Shown here: piece after piece, positions 32,467 to 42,002 of the stretch
Numbering within the stretch: position 1 is the first letter of the stretch
Layout of the letters: each line of letters starts with the position of its first letter
Position numbers and translations under genes: made by a program
Notes under the pieces: model-generated
What the model saw: the letters and a program-made list of their open reading frames with translations, nothing else
Database searches by the model: none
Told to the model about the DNA's origin: nothing
Assembly (NCBI RefSeq): GCF_001591805.1
Contig: NZ_BCVP01000032.1
Coordinates: 1-64,000 of the forward strand
Origin: Neobacillus novalis NBRC 102450
Lineage (GTDB): Bacteria; Bacillota; Bacilli; Bacillales; Cytobacillaceae
Length of the DNA stretch: 64,000 nucleotides
Reading direction: 5' to 3'

Positions 32467-34014
32467 TTAGTACATTTCTGAAGTTGTTTTTGCTTGCATA
32501 TGAAGTAGTAAGTAGTCTGGTCCGCCCGCTTTGGAGTCGGTTCCGGACATGTTGAAGCCGCCAAATGGCTGATAACCAACAATTGCGCCAGTACAGCCAC
32601 GGTTGAAGTAAAGGTTACCAACATGGAAGTCTTCACGAGCTTGTTCCATGTGGGCACGATTTGTTGTGATAACTGCACCTGTCAAACCATACTCGGTATT
32701 GTTAGCAATTTCGATGGCTTCATCAAAATCTTTCGCTTTTGTAAAACCAACCACTGGGCCAAAAATTTCTTCCTGCATAATACGAGCTTTTGGATCAAGA
32801 TCGGCAATGATTGTTGGTTTGATGAAATAACCTTTCGAGTTATCGCCTTCACCGCCAGCCATTAGTTTACCTTCTTGCTTACCAATTTCAATATATTCCA
32901 TGATTTTATTGAAGGCGTTGTTATCAATAACTGGACCCGTGTAATTGGAATTGTCTACGGGATCCCCAATTGTTAATTGGTTCGTTAATTCAACAACACG
33001 GTTCAATACTTGGTCGTAAACATCTTCAACGATTACCGCTCGGGAACATGCTGAACATTTTTGTCCAGAGAATCCAAATGATGAGGCCATAATGGATTGT
33101 GCAGCAAGCTCAAGGTCTGCTTCACTATCAACAACGATGGTATCTTTACCGCCCATTTCCGCAATTAAACGTTTCATCCAAATTTGACCTTCGTTCAATT
33201 TAGAAGAACGTTCGAAAATGCGAAGTCCGACTTCTCGTGAACCTGTAAAGCTAACGAAACGGGTATCTTTATGGTCAACTAAATAGTCGCCCACTTCGGA
33301 GCCGTTTCCTGGAACGAAGTTTAATACGCCTTTTGGAAGACCCGCTACTTCCATTACTTCAACAAATTTAGCCGCAACAATCGGTGTAGTTGAAGCTGGC
33401 TTAAGTAAAACCGTATTACCAGAAACAATGGCAGCTACCGTTGTACCCGCCATGATAGCAAACGGGAAGTTCCATGGTGAAATGATGATCCCCACTCCAA
33501 GTGGAATATAGTCATAACGGTTATATTCATCTGGACGGCTATTAACGGGTACGCCATTTTTCAAACTCAACATTTGGCGTCCATAATATTCAAGGAAGTC
33601 GATTCCTTCTGCCACTTCCACATCTGCTTCTCTCCATGATTTACCTGCTTCTTTTGTTAAAAGGGCAGAGAACTCATCTTTACGGCGACGAATCATCGTT
33701 GCTGCTTTAAACAGCACATCCGCGCGTACTTCGGGCTTTGTCTTTTTCCATGTTTTAAACGCTTCAACGGCTGCCTGCATTGCTTTTTCAGCGAGGTCTT
33801 TGTTCGCTTTAGAAACACGGCCGATAACCTGTGCTGTATTAGCTGGATTGTAGGAAACAATTTTATCTTCTGTTGTAATCTTTTCGCCGCCGATGACAAG
33901 GTCGTAGTCCTGTCCTAGATAGCCTTCAACGGTTTCTAACGCCTTGAGATAGGCTTGGCGGTTTTCTTCAATTGAAAAATCTGTAAATGGTTCGTGCTTG
34001 TAAGGTTGTACCAT
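32467..34014 (-). CDS. rocA: L-glutamate gamma-semialdehyde (1-pyrroline-5-carboxylate) dehydrogenase
   Basis: Oxidises glutamate semialdehyde to glutamate with NAD+, last step of proline and arginine breakdown. 515 residues, identical in length to B. subtilis RocA and PutC. Aldehyde-dehydrogenase signatures: ISPWNFPFAIMAGTTVAAIVSGNTVLLKPAS, FTGSREVGLRIFE, IAEMGGKDTIVVD with the general-base glutamate, and SSFGFSGQKCSACSRAVI with the catalytic cysteine. It stands alone, so whether it serves arginine (rocA) or proline (putC) use cannot be decided; the symbol is provisional. Ribosome site AGGAGGTATT. Confidence 0.9.
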   Translation of the reverse strand: MVQPYKHEPFTDFSIEENRQAYLKALETVEGYLGQDYDLVIGGEKITTEDKIVSYNPANTAQVIGRVSKANKDLAEKAMQAAVEAFKTWKKTKPEVRADVLFKAATMIRRRKDEFSALLTKEAGKSWREADVEVAEGIDFLEYYGRQMLSLKNGVPVNSRPDEYNRYDYIPLGVGIIISPWNFPFAIMAGTTVAAIVSGNTVLLKPASTTPIVAAKFVEVMEVAGLPKGVLNFVPGNGSEVGDYLVDHKDTRFVSFTGSREVGLRIFERSSKLNEGQIWMKRLIAEMGGKDTIVVDSEADLELAAQSIMASSFGFSGQKCSACSRAVIVEDVYDQVLNRVVELTNQLTIGDPVDNSNYTGPVIDNNAFNKIMEYIEIGKQEGKLMAGGEGDNSKGYFIKPTIIADLDPKARIMQEEIFGPVVGFTKAKDFDEAIEIANNTEYGLTGAVITTNRAHMEQAREDFHVGNLYFNRGCTGAIVGYQPFGGFNMSGTDSKAGGPDYLLLHMQAKTTSEMY

Positions 34015-34036
34015 TGCTTAATACCTCCTATATATA

Positions 34037-34090
34037 ATAAAACGTTTACATCCACTGTCCATTCTATCATGATTTCTTTCGTTCTATCAA
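34037..34090 (-). promoter_or_regulatory. promoter and cre-like site of rocA
   Basis: On the minus strand TTGATA (34085-34090), 18-nt spacer, TAGAAT (34061-34066), then TGTAAACGTTTTAT at 34037-34050, which fits most of the CcpA cre consensus. A cre just after the start point would repress by roadblock in glucose. Motif match only. Confidence 0.4.
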
Positions 34091-34095
34091 ATAAA

Positions 34096-34124
34096 ATAAA
34101 GACCCGGAATCACCGGGTCTTATT
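34096..34124. terminator. terminator of camS
   Basis: AAGACCCGG and CCGGGTCTT around a 5-nt loop, overlapping the camS stop codon; TTATT follows on the minus strand side as A/T-rich sequence. Confidence 0.75.
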
Positions 34125-35283
34125 GGTAAATATAAACGAATGGTTCGGTTGCATTGGCTTTTTTGACGATAAGAGCTTCAGGACCGTCTACAGAGGTAAC
34201 ACTTACCGAAACAGAAAGATACTTAGGAAAGTGCTCCATCACTAAGCCGGTCACGTATTGGCTAAATCCGATTCCTTCTGTTTTTCCATAGAATTGAATT
34301 GGAATGGTGATATTCAATTCCTGCATCTGGTCGCCAACATAAAAGCCTCTGCCAATGACACCATTAAAATTTGGAAAATATTCTTCTACATCCTGCTTAA
34401 AGTTTAGAAAGGCAAGTTGATCATCACGATGATCATTCTGGGCATCAGCTGAAGGGAATAAATAGTGTTTTTCATCGACATTTTCCCAGCCATTTAAACT
34501 TGATTTGCCCTTATCAACCGTTGTATAACTAATGAATCTTCCAGGCACAACCGAAGATTTTGTTTGTTGTTCAAATAGGGCGATTGTGATTGGCACATCG
34601 GAGACATCCTTCATCGCACGCAGTCGTTTGACCACTTCTTCGGCGATTTTCTTGCCTTCCTTTTCCATTTCTGCGGCGGAAATTTTCATTTCCTTTTCAA
34701 TCGTTCCATTGCCCTGCGGCACTTTATAATAGTAGTACGAATTTAACGCCAGCCCAATCGTCACACCACCGAGTGCTACAGTTCCTTTATCGTCTTTTGT
34801 TAAATAATCGTGCTCTAAAATATGGGCTAAATAGATGGGGCTGCTAGGTTCTTCGACTGTTCCTGAATTAACCGGATTTAAGCCGATATTCTCTTCTGCC
34901 TTCATTTTCTTTTCTTTCAGCTGCGCATCCGTGTATTGACGGTTCAACCATTGCCTTACGGTCGTTCCTTTGATTTCCCGGCCTTCGCGGAAATAATATT
35001 TGTCTGTATCAAAGCTATTTTGGGCGATTCTCATTAGGCCCATTTCAAATTCATTTAAATCATATCTTGTGTTGATATTACTGACGACCAGCCCGCGTGC
35101 TTCCCCAGGCTCAAATGGTAAAATCGTCCGATAATACTTATCGGAAATATTATATTTAGGAATAATCGCCTTCCCTTTTTCCTTCTCCTTTGTTTGGACA
35201 ACCTCATTTTGCTTCTGAAAGTTGGGTGCACAGGCACTCAGCAAAAAGACAAGGGAGAGGGCGAGCAATGAGACCTTTCTCAT
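34120..35283 (-). CDS. camS: CamS family lipoprotein (YerH)
   Basis: A secreted lipoprotein of 387 residues; the signal peptide ends in the lipobox LLSAC. The family is named after the Enterococcus/Staphylococcus protein whose signal peptide releases the cAM373 sex-pheromone peptide; the mature protein's function is unknown. Conserved segments include YYRTILPFEPGEARGLVVSNINTRYDLNEFEMGLMRIAQ and EHDYLTKDDKG. It follows ligA with a 13-nt gap, as in B. subtilis. Confidence 0.93.
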   Translation of the reverse strand: MRKVSLLALSLVFLLSACAPNFQKQNEVVQTKEKEKGKAIIPKYNISDKYYRTILPFEPGEARGLVVSNINTRYDLNEFEMGLMRIAQNSFDTDKYYFREGREIKGTTVRQWLNRQYTDAQLKEKKMKAEENIGLNPVNSGTVEEPSSPIYLAHILEHDYLTKDDKGTVALGGVTIGLALNSYYYYKVPQGNGTIEKEMKISAAEMEKEGKKIAEEVVKRLRAMKDVSDVPITIALFEQQTKSSVVPGRFISYTTVDKGKSSLNGWENVDEKHYLFPSADAQNDHRDDQLAFLNFKQDVEEYFPNFNGVIGRGFYVGDQMQELNITIPIQFYGKTEGIGFSQYVTGLVMEHFPKYLSVSVSVTSVDGPEALIVKKANATEPFVYIYQ

Positions 35284-35296
35284 TTCGAAACACCTC

Positions 35297-37303
35297 TTAT
35301 TTATTTAATTCTTCTAAAAGCTTCTCCTCATCCCACACTTCAATGCCCAGCTCTTCTGCTTTCTTTAACTTCGAACCAGCGTCAGCACCGGCAACCACGA
35401 GATGTGTTTTTTTGCTCACACTGCCTGCGACATTGCCGCCAAGTGCTTCAATCTTTTCCTTGGCTTCATTTCGCGATAATAGCTCAAGCTTTCCTGTAAG
35501 GACCACTGTTTTTCCGGCAAAAATCGAATCTGATTCTGCGGCCGAAACCGGTTTGACTCCTTTATACGCCATATTTACCCCGGCAGCAACTAATTCATTG
35601 ATGAGTTCCTTTGCTTCATCTTGTTCAAAGAAGGCAACAATGGAATCAGCCATTTTATCGCCGATTTCGTTAATCGCGATTAGTTCATCCTTAGAAGCAA
35701 TCGCAAGTTTATCCATCGAATCAAAGTTGAGCGCCAGCGTTTTTGCTGCTTTCGCACCGACATGACGGATACCAAGACCGAATAATAGCTTTTCAAGCGA
35801 ATTGCTTTTGGAGGCTTCAATCGCTTTTATTAGATTAGAAACTGATTTTTCGCCCATTCTTTCAAGGGCTAAAAGCTGTTCACTTGTAAGTTTATAAATA
35901 TCAGCAACATCGCTGATTAATTTTTCGGCAAACAGCTGACTGATGACCCTTTCGCCAAGACCGTCGATATTCATCGCGTTCCTTGAGACAAAGTGAATCA
36001 AGCCTTCGCGAATTTGCGCTGGGCATTTAGGGTTAATACAGCGCAGTGCCACTTCACCTTCAAGACGTACAAGCTCACTCTCACACTCGGGACAATGGGT
36101 TGGCATCTTGAAATCCACTTCATTGCCTGTCCGCTGATCTGCCAGCACATTGACCACTTCCGGAATGATATCGCCTGCTTTTTTAACGACGACTTTATCG
36201 CCAATTTTAATATCCTTCTCGCGGATTAAATCCTCATTGTGCAAGGAAGCCCGCTGTACTGTGGTTCCCGCTACCTTAACAGGTTCTAAAATGGCCGTCG
36301 GAGTAATGACCCCTGTCCTGCCGACACTTAACTCGATATCTATTAGTGTTGTCACTACTTCTTCAGCCGGGAATTTAAAAGCAATTGCCCAGCGCGGACT
36401 TTTTGCTGTAGTACCAAGCTCATCCTGCTGCTCTAAAGAATCGACTTTGATGACAATCCCGTCAATTTCGTAAGGGAGATTTTGGCGCTTTTCGACCCAG
36501 TCATTTACAAACTGGACGACTTCATCAATAGATGCACATTTCCGCCGTTCTTTATTCGTTTTAAAACCAAGATGATCCAAGTAATCCAGGCCATCGCTGT
36601 GAGACACTGCCCCAATTGCTTCTGGATTGCCAATTCCATATAGGAAGACATCTAATTTTCTCGAAGCAGCAATCTTTGGGTCAAGCTGTCTCAGTGATCC
36701 CGCAGCGGCGTTCCTCGGATTGGCAAACAGATCTTCGCCGCGTTCCGTTCGTGCCTGATTCAATGCTTCAAACGAGCGCTTCGGCATAAAGGCTTCGCCG
36801 CGGACCTCTAACGAAACAGGTTCCAGTAAACGCAGGGGAATCGATTTGATGGTTTTTAGATTAGCAGTGATATCTTCACCGATCGTTCCATCCCCGCGGG
36901 TAGCGCCTTGGACAAATAGACCGTCTTCATACCGTAAAGAAACAGCAAGCCCGTCAATTTTCAGCTCACATACATAGGAAAAGTTATCGCCGACCGCCTG
37001 ACGGATGCGGCGGTCAAAGTCCCTTAAATCCTGTTCATTAAAGGCATTCCCAAGGCTTAACATCGGGGTGCGGTGCTCAACCTTTTCAAAAAGTGCAAGA
37101 ATGGCTCCTCCAACACGGACTGAAGGAGAATCTGGCGTTTTTAGCTCCGGGAACTTTTCTTCCAGCTCCAGCAGTTCCTGCATGAGCTTGTCATATTCTG
37201 CATCTGGTACAGATGGTTTGTCTAACACATAATATTCATAGCCATATTGATTCAATAGGCTTCTAATTTCATTGATTGTCTGTTCAGCGATTTGAAGGTC
37301 CAT
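35297..37303 (-). CDS. ligA: NAD-dependent DNA ligase
   Basis: Seals nicks using NAD+. 668 residues, the usual length. The adenylated lysine lies in CELKIDGLAVSLRYEDG; the N-terminal Ia domain has YYVLDKPSVPDAEYDKLM; the zinc finger is CPECESELVRLEGEVALRCINPKCPAQ; helix-hairpin-helix repeats follow (LLFGLGIRHVGAKAAKTLA) and the C-terminal BRCT domain starts at about residue 590 (FAGKTVVLTGKLE). Between pcrA and camS in the conserved order, likely one operon. Confidence 0.98.
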   Translation of the reverse strand: MDLQIAEQTINEIRSLLNQYGYEYYVLDKPSVPDAEYDKLMQELLELEEKFPELKTPDSPSVRVGGAILALFEKVEHRTPMLSLGNAFNEQDLRDFDRRIRQAVGDNFSYVCELKIDGLAVSLRYEDGLFVQGATRGDGTIGEDITANLKTIKSIPLRLLEPVSLEVRGEAFMPKRSFEALNQARTERGEDLFANPRNAAAGSLRQLDPKIAASRKLDVFLYGIGNPEAIGAVSHSDGLDYLDHLGFKTNKERRKCASIDEVVQFVNDWVEKRQNLPYEIDGIVIKVDSLEQQDELGTTAKSPRWAIAFKFPAEEVVTTLIDIELSVGRTGVITPTAILEPVKVAGTTVQRASLHNEDLIREKDIKIGDKVVVKKAGDIIPEVVNVLADQRTGNEVDFKMPTHCPECESELVRLEGEVALRCINPKCPAQIREGLIHFVSRNAMNIDGLGERVISQLFAEKLISDVADIYKLTSEQLLALERMGEKSVSNLIKAIEASKSNSLEKLLFGLGIRHVGAKAAKTLALNFDSMDKLAIASKDELIAINEIGDKMADSIVAFFEQDEAKELINELVAAGVNMAYKGVKPVSAAESDSIFAGKTVVLTGKLELLSRNEAKEKIEALGGNVAGSVSKKTHLVVAGADAGSKLKKAEELGIEVWDEEKLLEELNK

Positions 37304-37361
37304 ATATCCAGCCCTTTCGTAATAATTCCCTAAGTATTTGACGCAGCCTGTGGAGTAATTG

Positions 37362-39644
37362 TTACGCTTTTTTTATTGGTGCAAATTTCGCCAAGAGGCG
37401 TTTGATCCCAACTGGGCTTGGAAAAGCAATATCAAGCTCCGTTCCTTCGCCTTGGCCTTTTACACTAACGACTGTACCGGTTCCCCATTTACCATGCTCT
37501 GCTTTATCGCCAACCTTCCAGCCGGTTTCTTCGCCACTAGATGCCGCGGAAACAGGCCTTGTCACCGGTTTTCGTTTTGCTGCCGGGGGAGCGAAAGATC
37601 TTGGTGCGCCAAAAGAGGAAGTTCTAGATGAACCAAAAGAATTTCCTGACGAACCAAACGTTCTTCCACTAGAACCAAATGGCGTATTCATCCGATTCTC
37701 CGGCTCCACACCTTCAATCAAATCTTCCGGTATTTCACTGATGAACCTTGAGGCCGGATTCATATTCGTTCTCCCAAACAAGGTTCTCATTTGCGCATTG
37801 GTGATAAATAAGCTTTGCTCTGCCCTAGTAATTCCAACATAGGCCAAACGGCGTTCCTCTTCCATCTCCATCTCTTCCATAAGTGAACGGCTATGCGGGA
37901 ATACCCCTTCTTCCAGACCAATCAAGAAGACAACCGGAAATTCCAATCCTTTTGCAGAGTGTAAGGTCATCAGTGTAATCGAATCGGCCTTTTCTCCATC
38001 ATCATCCAATGAATCAATATCGGCAACAAGTGCTAAATCTGTTAAAAACGCAACAAGACTTCTATCTTCACTGGTGTCTTCAAAGTTTTTCGTTACCGAT
38101 AATAATTCCTCGAGGTTTTCTAGACGGCTTTGTGCTTCCAGCGATTTTTCTGCTTTAAGCATTTCACGATAGCCAGTCTTTTCAAGGACCTCTTCAACTA
38201 ATTCTGTAACCGAAAGGAACTCCTGCATATTCGTATAATTACGAATTAAATCATGGAATTCACGTGCTGCTTTTGTAATTTTCGGGCTAAGGCCGATTAA
38301 TTCAATCGAGTCCAATGCCTGATATAAGGAAATATCGTGCATTGCAGCAAAATTAGCGATTTTATCAACCGAGGTGGAACCAATTCCACGTTTCGGAACG
38401 TTAATCACCCGTTGTAAGCTGATGTCATCGTCCGGATTGGAAATCAAGCGTAAATAGGCAAGCATATCCTTAATTTCTTTCCTGTCATAGAACTTAGTAC
38501 CGCCAACGATGGCATATTCAATATTCGATTTTAGTAACACTTCCTCCACCACACGTGACTGTGCATTCGTACGATAAAGAATCGCAATGTCGGAAAGTTT
38601 TTTGCCATCTCGGGTTAATTCTTTAATTTTTCCCGCAACGAATTGGGCTTCGCCCTGCTCACTATCGGCACGGTAATAAACCAGTTTGTTCCCCTCAGGG
38701 TTCTCTGTCCACAGATTCTTTGCCTTTCGGTTCATATTATTTTCGATGACCTTATTTGCGGCAAGTAAAATCCTTTTTGTCGAGCGATAGTTTTGCTCAA
38801 GCAGAATAACGGTTGCGTTCGGGTAATCTTTTTCGAATGATAGAATATTAGCAATATCGGCACCGCGCCACCTGTAAATCGACTGATCGGAATCCCCGAC
38901 CACACAAAGGTTTTGGAAGCGATTCGCAAGCATTTTGACCAACATATACTGTGCTCTGTTCGTATCCTGGTACTCATCGACGTGAATATATTGAAATTTA
39001 CGCTGATAATACTCGAGTACATCCGGTACCCGCTGAAATAATTGAATCGTCATCATGATCAGATCATCGAAGTCGAGAGCCTGATTTTTCCGTAATCGCT
39101 TCTGGTATTCCGTGTAAACATCACTTACGGTTTGTTCAAAATAACCTCCGGCCGTTTTCGCATATTCCTCGGGGTCAATCAGTTCATTTTTAGCTGAGCT
39201 GATGGAACCTAGGATAGCGCGCGGATCAAACTTCTTCGGATCGAGATTTTTGTCTTTGAGGATTCCTTTAACGACGGATTGCTGGTCGGTTGTGTCCAGA
39301 ATCGTAAAATTGCGGTTAAAGCCCATTCGGTCGATATCGCGGCGTAAAATTCTTACACACATCGAGTGAAAGGTAGAAATCCAAATTTCTTCCGCCACAC
39401 CGCCCATCATTTTCCCGATTCTTTCTCTCATCTCGCGTGCAGCTTTATTTGTAAACGTAATCGCTAAAATATTATAGGGATTCACTCGTTTTTCGACGAT
39501 TAAATAACCAATTCGATGTGTTAATACTCTTGTTTTTCCACTGCCGGCTCCTGCCATCAAGAGAAGCGGGCCGTCAGTTGCTTTTACGGCACTTTGCTGC
39601 TCCGGATTCAGTCCGTTTAAAAGCTTATCTGTTAAAAATTGCAC
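37362..39644 (-). CDS. pcrA: ATP-dependent DNA helicase PcrA
   Basis: UvrD-like superfamily 1 3'-5' helicase for repair and plasmid replication. 760 residues with Walker A in LLMAGAGSGKTRVLTHRI, DEAD-box equivalent VDEYQDTNRAQY, motif III GDSDQSIYRWRGAD, motif IV NYRST and motif V TLMTLHSAKGLEFPVVF. A long Ser/Gly-rich linker precedes the C-terminal RNA-polymerase-binding Tudor-like domain (GWKVGDKAEHGKWGTGTVVSVKG). The GTG at 39644 after GGTGG gives the same N-terminus as B. subtilis PcrA. Confidence 0.97.
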   Translation of the reverse strand: MQFLTDKLLNGLNPEQQSAVKATDGPLLLMAGAGSGKTRVLTHRIGYLIVEKRVNPYNILAITFTNKAAREMRERIGKMMGGVAEEIWISTFHSMCVRILRRDIDRMGFNRNFTILDTTDQQSVVKGILKDKNLDPKKFDPRAILGSISSAKNELIDPEEYAKTAGGYFEQTVSDVYTEYQKRLRKNQALDFDDLIMMTIQLFQRVPDVLEYYQRKFQYIHVDEYQDTNRAQYMLVKMLANRFQNLCVVGDSDQSIYRWRGADIANILSFEKDYPNATVILLEQNYRSTKRILLAANKVIENNMNRKAKNLWTENPEGNKLVYYRADSEQGEAQFVAGKIKELTRDGKKLSDIAILYRTNAQSRVVEEVLLKSNIEYAIVGGTKFYDRKEIKDMLAYLRLISNPDDDISLQRVINVPKRGIGSTSVDKIANFAAMHDISLYQALDSIELIGLSPKITKAAREFHDLIRNYTNMQEFLSVTELVEEVLEKTGYREMLKAEKSLEAQSRLENLEELLSVTKNFEDTSEDRSLVAFLTDLALVADIDSLDDDGEKADSITLMTLHSAKGLEFPVVFLIGLEEGVFPHSRSLMEEMEMEEERRLAYVGITRAEQSLFITNAQMRTLFGRTNMNPASRFISEIPEDLIEGVEPENRMNTPFGSSGRTFGSSGNSFGSSRTSSFGAPRSFAPPAAKRKPVTRPVSAASSGEETGWKVGDKAEHGKWGTGTVVSVKGQGEGTELDIAFPSPVGIKRLLAKFAPIKKA

Positions 39645-39662
39645 TTCTTCCACCACCATTTA

Positions 39663-39676
39663 CAAACATTTGTTCT
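39663..39676 (-). promoter_or_regulatory. candidate LexA (SOS) box of pcrA
   Basis: AGAACAAATGTTTG on the minus strand matches 12 of 14 positions of the Bacillus LexA consensus CGAACRNRYGTTYC and lies 19 nt before the pcrA start. The pcrA-ligA-yerH group is SOS-induced in B. subtilis. Confidence 0.55.
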
Positions 39677-39714
39677 CATTTTATTTTAACGTGATTTTCA
39701 CTTTAAAGCAAATT

Positions 39715-40398
39715 CTAGTTGACACTTTTTACCGTTTCTAATGCTTGATCAAAATCATCATAAATAGCGTTTCCGACAACAATGACATCAGCATGCTTGG
39801 CCATTTCTGCGGCTTGTTCGATGGTAGAAATCCCGCCGCCATAAAAGAGAGTTGTGTTTTCAAGCACCTTTTTCACTTCGGCTACCATTGTGGGATCCCC
39901 GTATTTTCCGCTATATTCCAAGTAGAAGATTGGGAGTTGAAACATCTTTTCAGCCATCATCGCATAGGCCTTCACATCATCAATGGTGATGTTTGCATTG
40001 GCGTTCGTCAGTTTCGCGGCCTTGCAATCCTCATTCAAAATACAGTAGCCTTCCATCGCGAATTCTTCCCAATTTATGATTTCACCAAATTCCTTAACCG
40101 CTTCATGGTGCAGCCCGGTAATCCATTTCGGATCACGGCTATTTAAAATGGTCGGAATAAAGTATAAGTCAAAGCCCGGTGTAACGGTCTCAATACTTGA
40201 AACTTCAAGGACACATGGAACCGTATAGCGGCGAACTCGCGCCATTAAGTCGAGGACGTTTTCAAGTGTCACGCCGTCTGTTCCGCCAACAATCACGGCA
40301 TCTGTGCCAGATTCGCAGATTTTTTCTAATTTATCATCAGATATTTCTTTATTTGGGTCGAGTTTAAACACATGCCGCCACTCGCGAAAGTCATACAT
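39715..40398 (-). CDS. pcrB: heptaprenylglyceryl phosphate synthase PcrB
   Basis: Joins glycerol-1-phosphate to heptaprenyl diphosphate in an archaeal-type ether lipid of Bacilli. 227 residues of TIM-barrel form, with TDAVIVGGTDGVTLENVLDL, LEYSGKYGDPTMVAEVKKVL and FYGGGISTIEQAAEMAKHADVIVVGNAIY as the phosphate-binding loops. The ATG at 40398 follows GGGGGATC. Upstream of pcrA as in B. subtilis. Confidence 0.96.
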   Translation of the reverse strand: MYDFREWRHVFKLDPNKEISDDKLEKICESGTDAVIVGGTDGVTLENVLDLMARVRRYTVPCVLEVSSIETVTPGFDLYFIPTILNSRDPKWITGLHHEAVKEFGEIINWEEFAMEGYCILNEDCKAAKLTNANANITIDDVKAYAMMAEKMFQLPIFYLEYSGKYGDPTMVAEVKKVLENTTLFYGGGISTIEQAAEMAKHADVIVVGNAIYDDFDQALETVKSVN

Positions 40399-40504
40399 CC
40401 AAAGATCCCCCATTCATCATTCCATTACACCATTATAGCATTTGCCGATTCGATAAAAAAAGAAAACACTGATTCTATTTATAGAAATGTTAACCAACGT
40501 AAAA

Positions 40505-40537
40505 AGAAAAACCGAAGAGACATTCTCTTCGGCTTAG
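40505..40537. terminator. terminator of yerC
   Basis: CCGAAGAGA and TCTCTTCGG with a short loop just after the yerC stop; A-rich sequence on the left side reads as T run on the minus strand. Confidence 0.8.
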
Positions 40538-40852
40538 TTATTCTTCTTCAGGCTTGCTGTTTTCATCTTTAATCCGTTCAAGGACCATTTCATACGTATC
40601 GTTGCCAAAGTTTAAACAACGTTTTACACGGGAAATCGTTGCTGTGCTTGCCCCTGTTTCTGTTTCAATTTTATGGTACGTATTTCCGTCCCGGAGCATT
40701 CTTGCTACGTCGAGACGCTGTGATAGCGATTGAATTTCATTAATCGTGCACAAATCGTCAAAAAAGCGATAACATTCTTCGAGATCCTTTAGTGAGAGAA
40801 CTGCTTGAAATAATTGATCTAATTCTTTGCCGCGTAATTTATTAATTTGCAT
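40538..40852 (-). CDS. yerC: TrpR-like DNA-binding protein YerC
   Basis: A 104-residue helical protein of the YerC/YecD family, a relative of the Trp repressor fold. TINEIQSLSQRLDVARMLRDGNTYHKIETETGASTATISRVKRCL contains the helix-turn-helix. Role unknown. Ribosome site AAGGGG. Followed by a terminator and preceded by yerB with 28 nt between. Confidence 0.92.
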   Translation of the reverse strand: MQINKLRGKELDQLFQAVLSLKDLEECYRFFDDLCTINEIQSLSQRLDVARMLRDGNTYHKIETETGASTATISRVKRCLNFGNDTYEMVLERIKDENSKPEEE

Positions 40853-40880
40853 ATTGTTTACCCCTTAATTGATGAAATGT

Positions 40881-41930
40881 TTATTTTGCGTTAAATGAAA
40901 CGCTTTTTTCCAGTCCAGGATTAGTCGGTACCACATTCACCCATGTTTTTCCTGGAACGAATGGCACTTCTTTACCATCTTTAACAGCGATAATCTGGCC
41001 GTCCTTGTTCGCCCATTCCACTTCGTTAACCTTGCCCATCTGCAGCAAATAAGCCTTGCCGCCTGACTTGAAATCAATATCGCGTCGGCCAACCGAATCG
41101 ATTACTCGATGGTTTGTTTCCATTATTAAAATATTATTAAGTAAAACGGGTTCATTTGTATCTAAATCGACTGATTGCTCGCCGCCAGAAAACCGTTTAT
41201 ATTTACCAAGGGCTGCATCAAATTCGAAGCTGGAATCAGAGATCCCACCCGATGAATAGGTAATTTTCACTGACTCTGCCTTGTCACCGGTCACATTTTT
41301 ACTGTCTTCCTCTGATAAAAACTTGAAGGCTGGCGGGCTTTTCTCCAGCGAATACTTCTTTTGTTCGGCACCCTTTAAAATATTTTCATACGTTATATAG
41401 GAATTATGTGGCGCCTTCCGAGTACTAGACCGTTTAAATAGTGTACCATCATAAACCATACCATTAATATTGTCGATATAATTGCCCTCTAGCATTTTCT
41501 TAGCTTCCTCACTCCAGCCATGGGCAATATAAAGAGCATTCAGTCCTTTAGCTAGGTCAATATAATAATCGCGGGCACTGCGGACAGGACCGATATTCGC
41601 CGGTTTTTCACTTTGAAACACAGCTAGGAAGCGCGTTATATCACCCTCTGCCAATACCTCATAAACGATGTCAGCCTTGTTCAAACCCGATTGCGGCCTT
41701 GCCTTTGGATGATTATTAATCATGACGGCAACAGCCCTGCCCTCTGTTTGTGTCTCAGAGCCTATGCCTGTTAACGGATAAAAATACGGGGCACCCTGTT
41801 TCTCTTCCGCTTTTTCCTCAGCCTTATTGACTGTTTTTTCCTTCTTTACTGGTTCTTTTACTTTCTCCTTATGACTACATCCAGAAAGTAATAACAAGAT
41901 TGCTGCAAAGGCGGCAGCCCATTTTTTCAT
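40881..41930 (-). CDS. yerB: YerB-family lipoprotein (DUF3048)
   Basis: A 349-residue lipoprotein with lipobox LLLLSGC. The N-terminal DUF3048 domain has YPLTGIGSE, AVMINNHPKARPQSGLNKADIVYEVLAEGDITRFLAVF and IGPVRSARDYYIDLA; the C-terminal part (YLLQMGKVNEVEWANKDGQI) is the second domain of the family. Function unknown in B. subtilis as well. Confidence 0.92.
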   Translation of the reverse strand: MKKWAAAFAAILLLLSGCSHKEKVKEPVKKEKTVNKAEEKAEEKQGAPYFYPLTGIGSETQTEGRAVAVMINNHPKARPQSGLNKADIVYEVLAEGDITRFLAVFQSEKPANIGPVRSARDYYIDLAKGLNALYIAHGWSEEAKKMLEGNYIDNINGMVYDGTLFKRSSTRKAPHNSYITYENILKGAEQKKYSLEKSPPAFKFLSEEDSKNVTGDKAESVKITYSSGGISDSSFEFDAALGKYKRFSGGEQSVDLDTNEPVLLNNILIMETNHRVIDSVGRRDIDFKSGGKAYLLQMGKVNEVEWANKDGQIIAVKDGKEVPFVPGKTWVNVVPTNPGLEKSVSFNAK

Positions 41931-42002
41931 TCAACGAACACCCCTATTTCCTCCAAGGCTCAAAAATTCCTTTCGCGCTTTAACTCATTAGATATTTACA
42001 GT

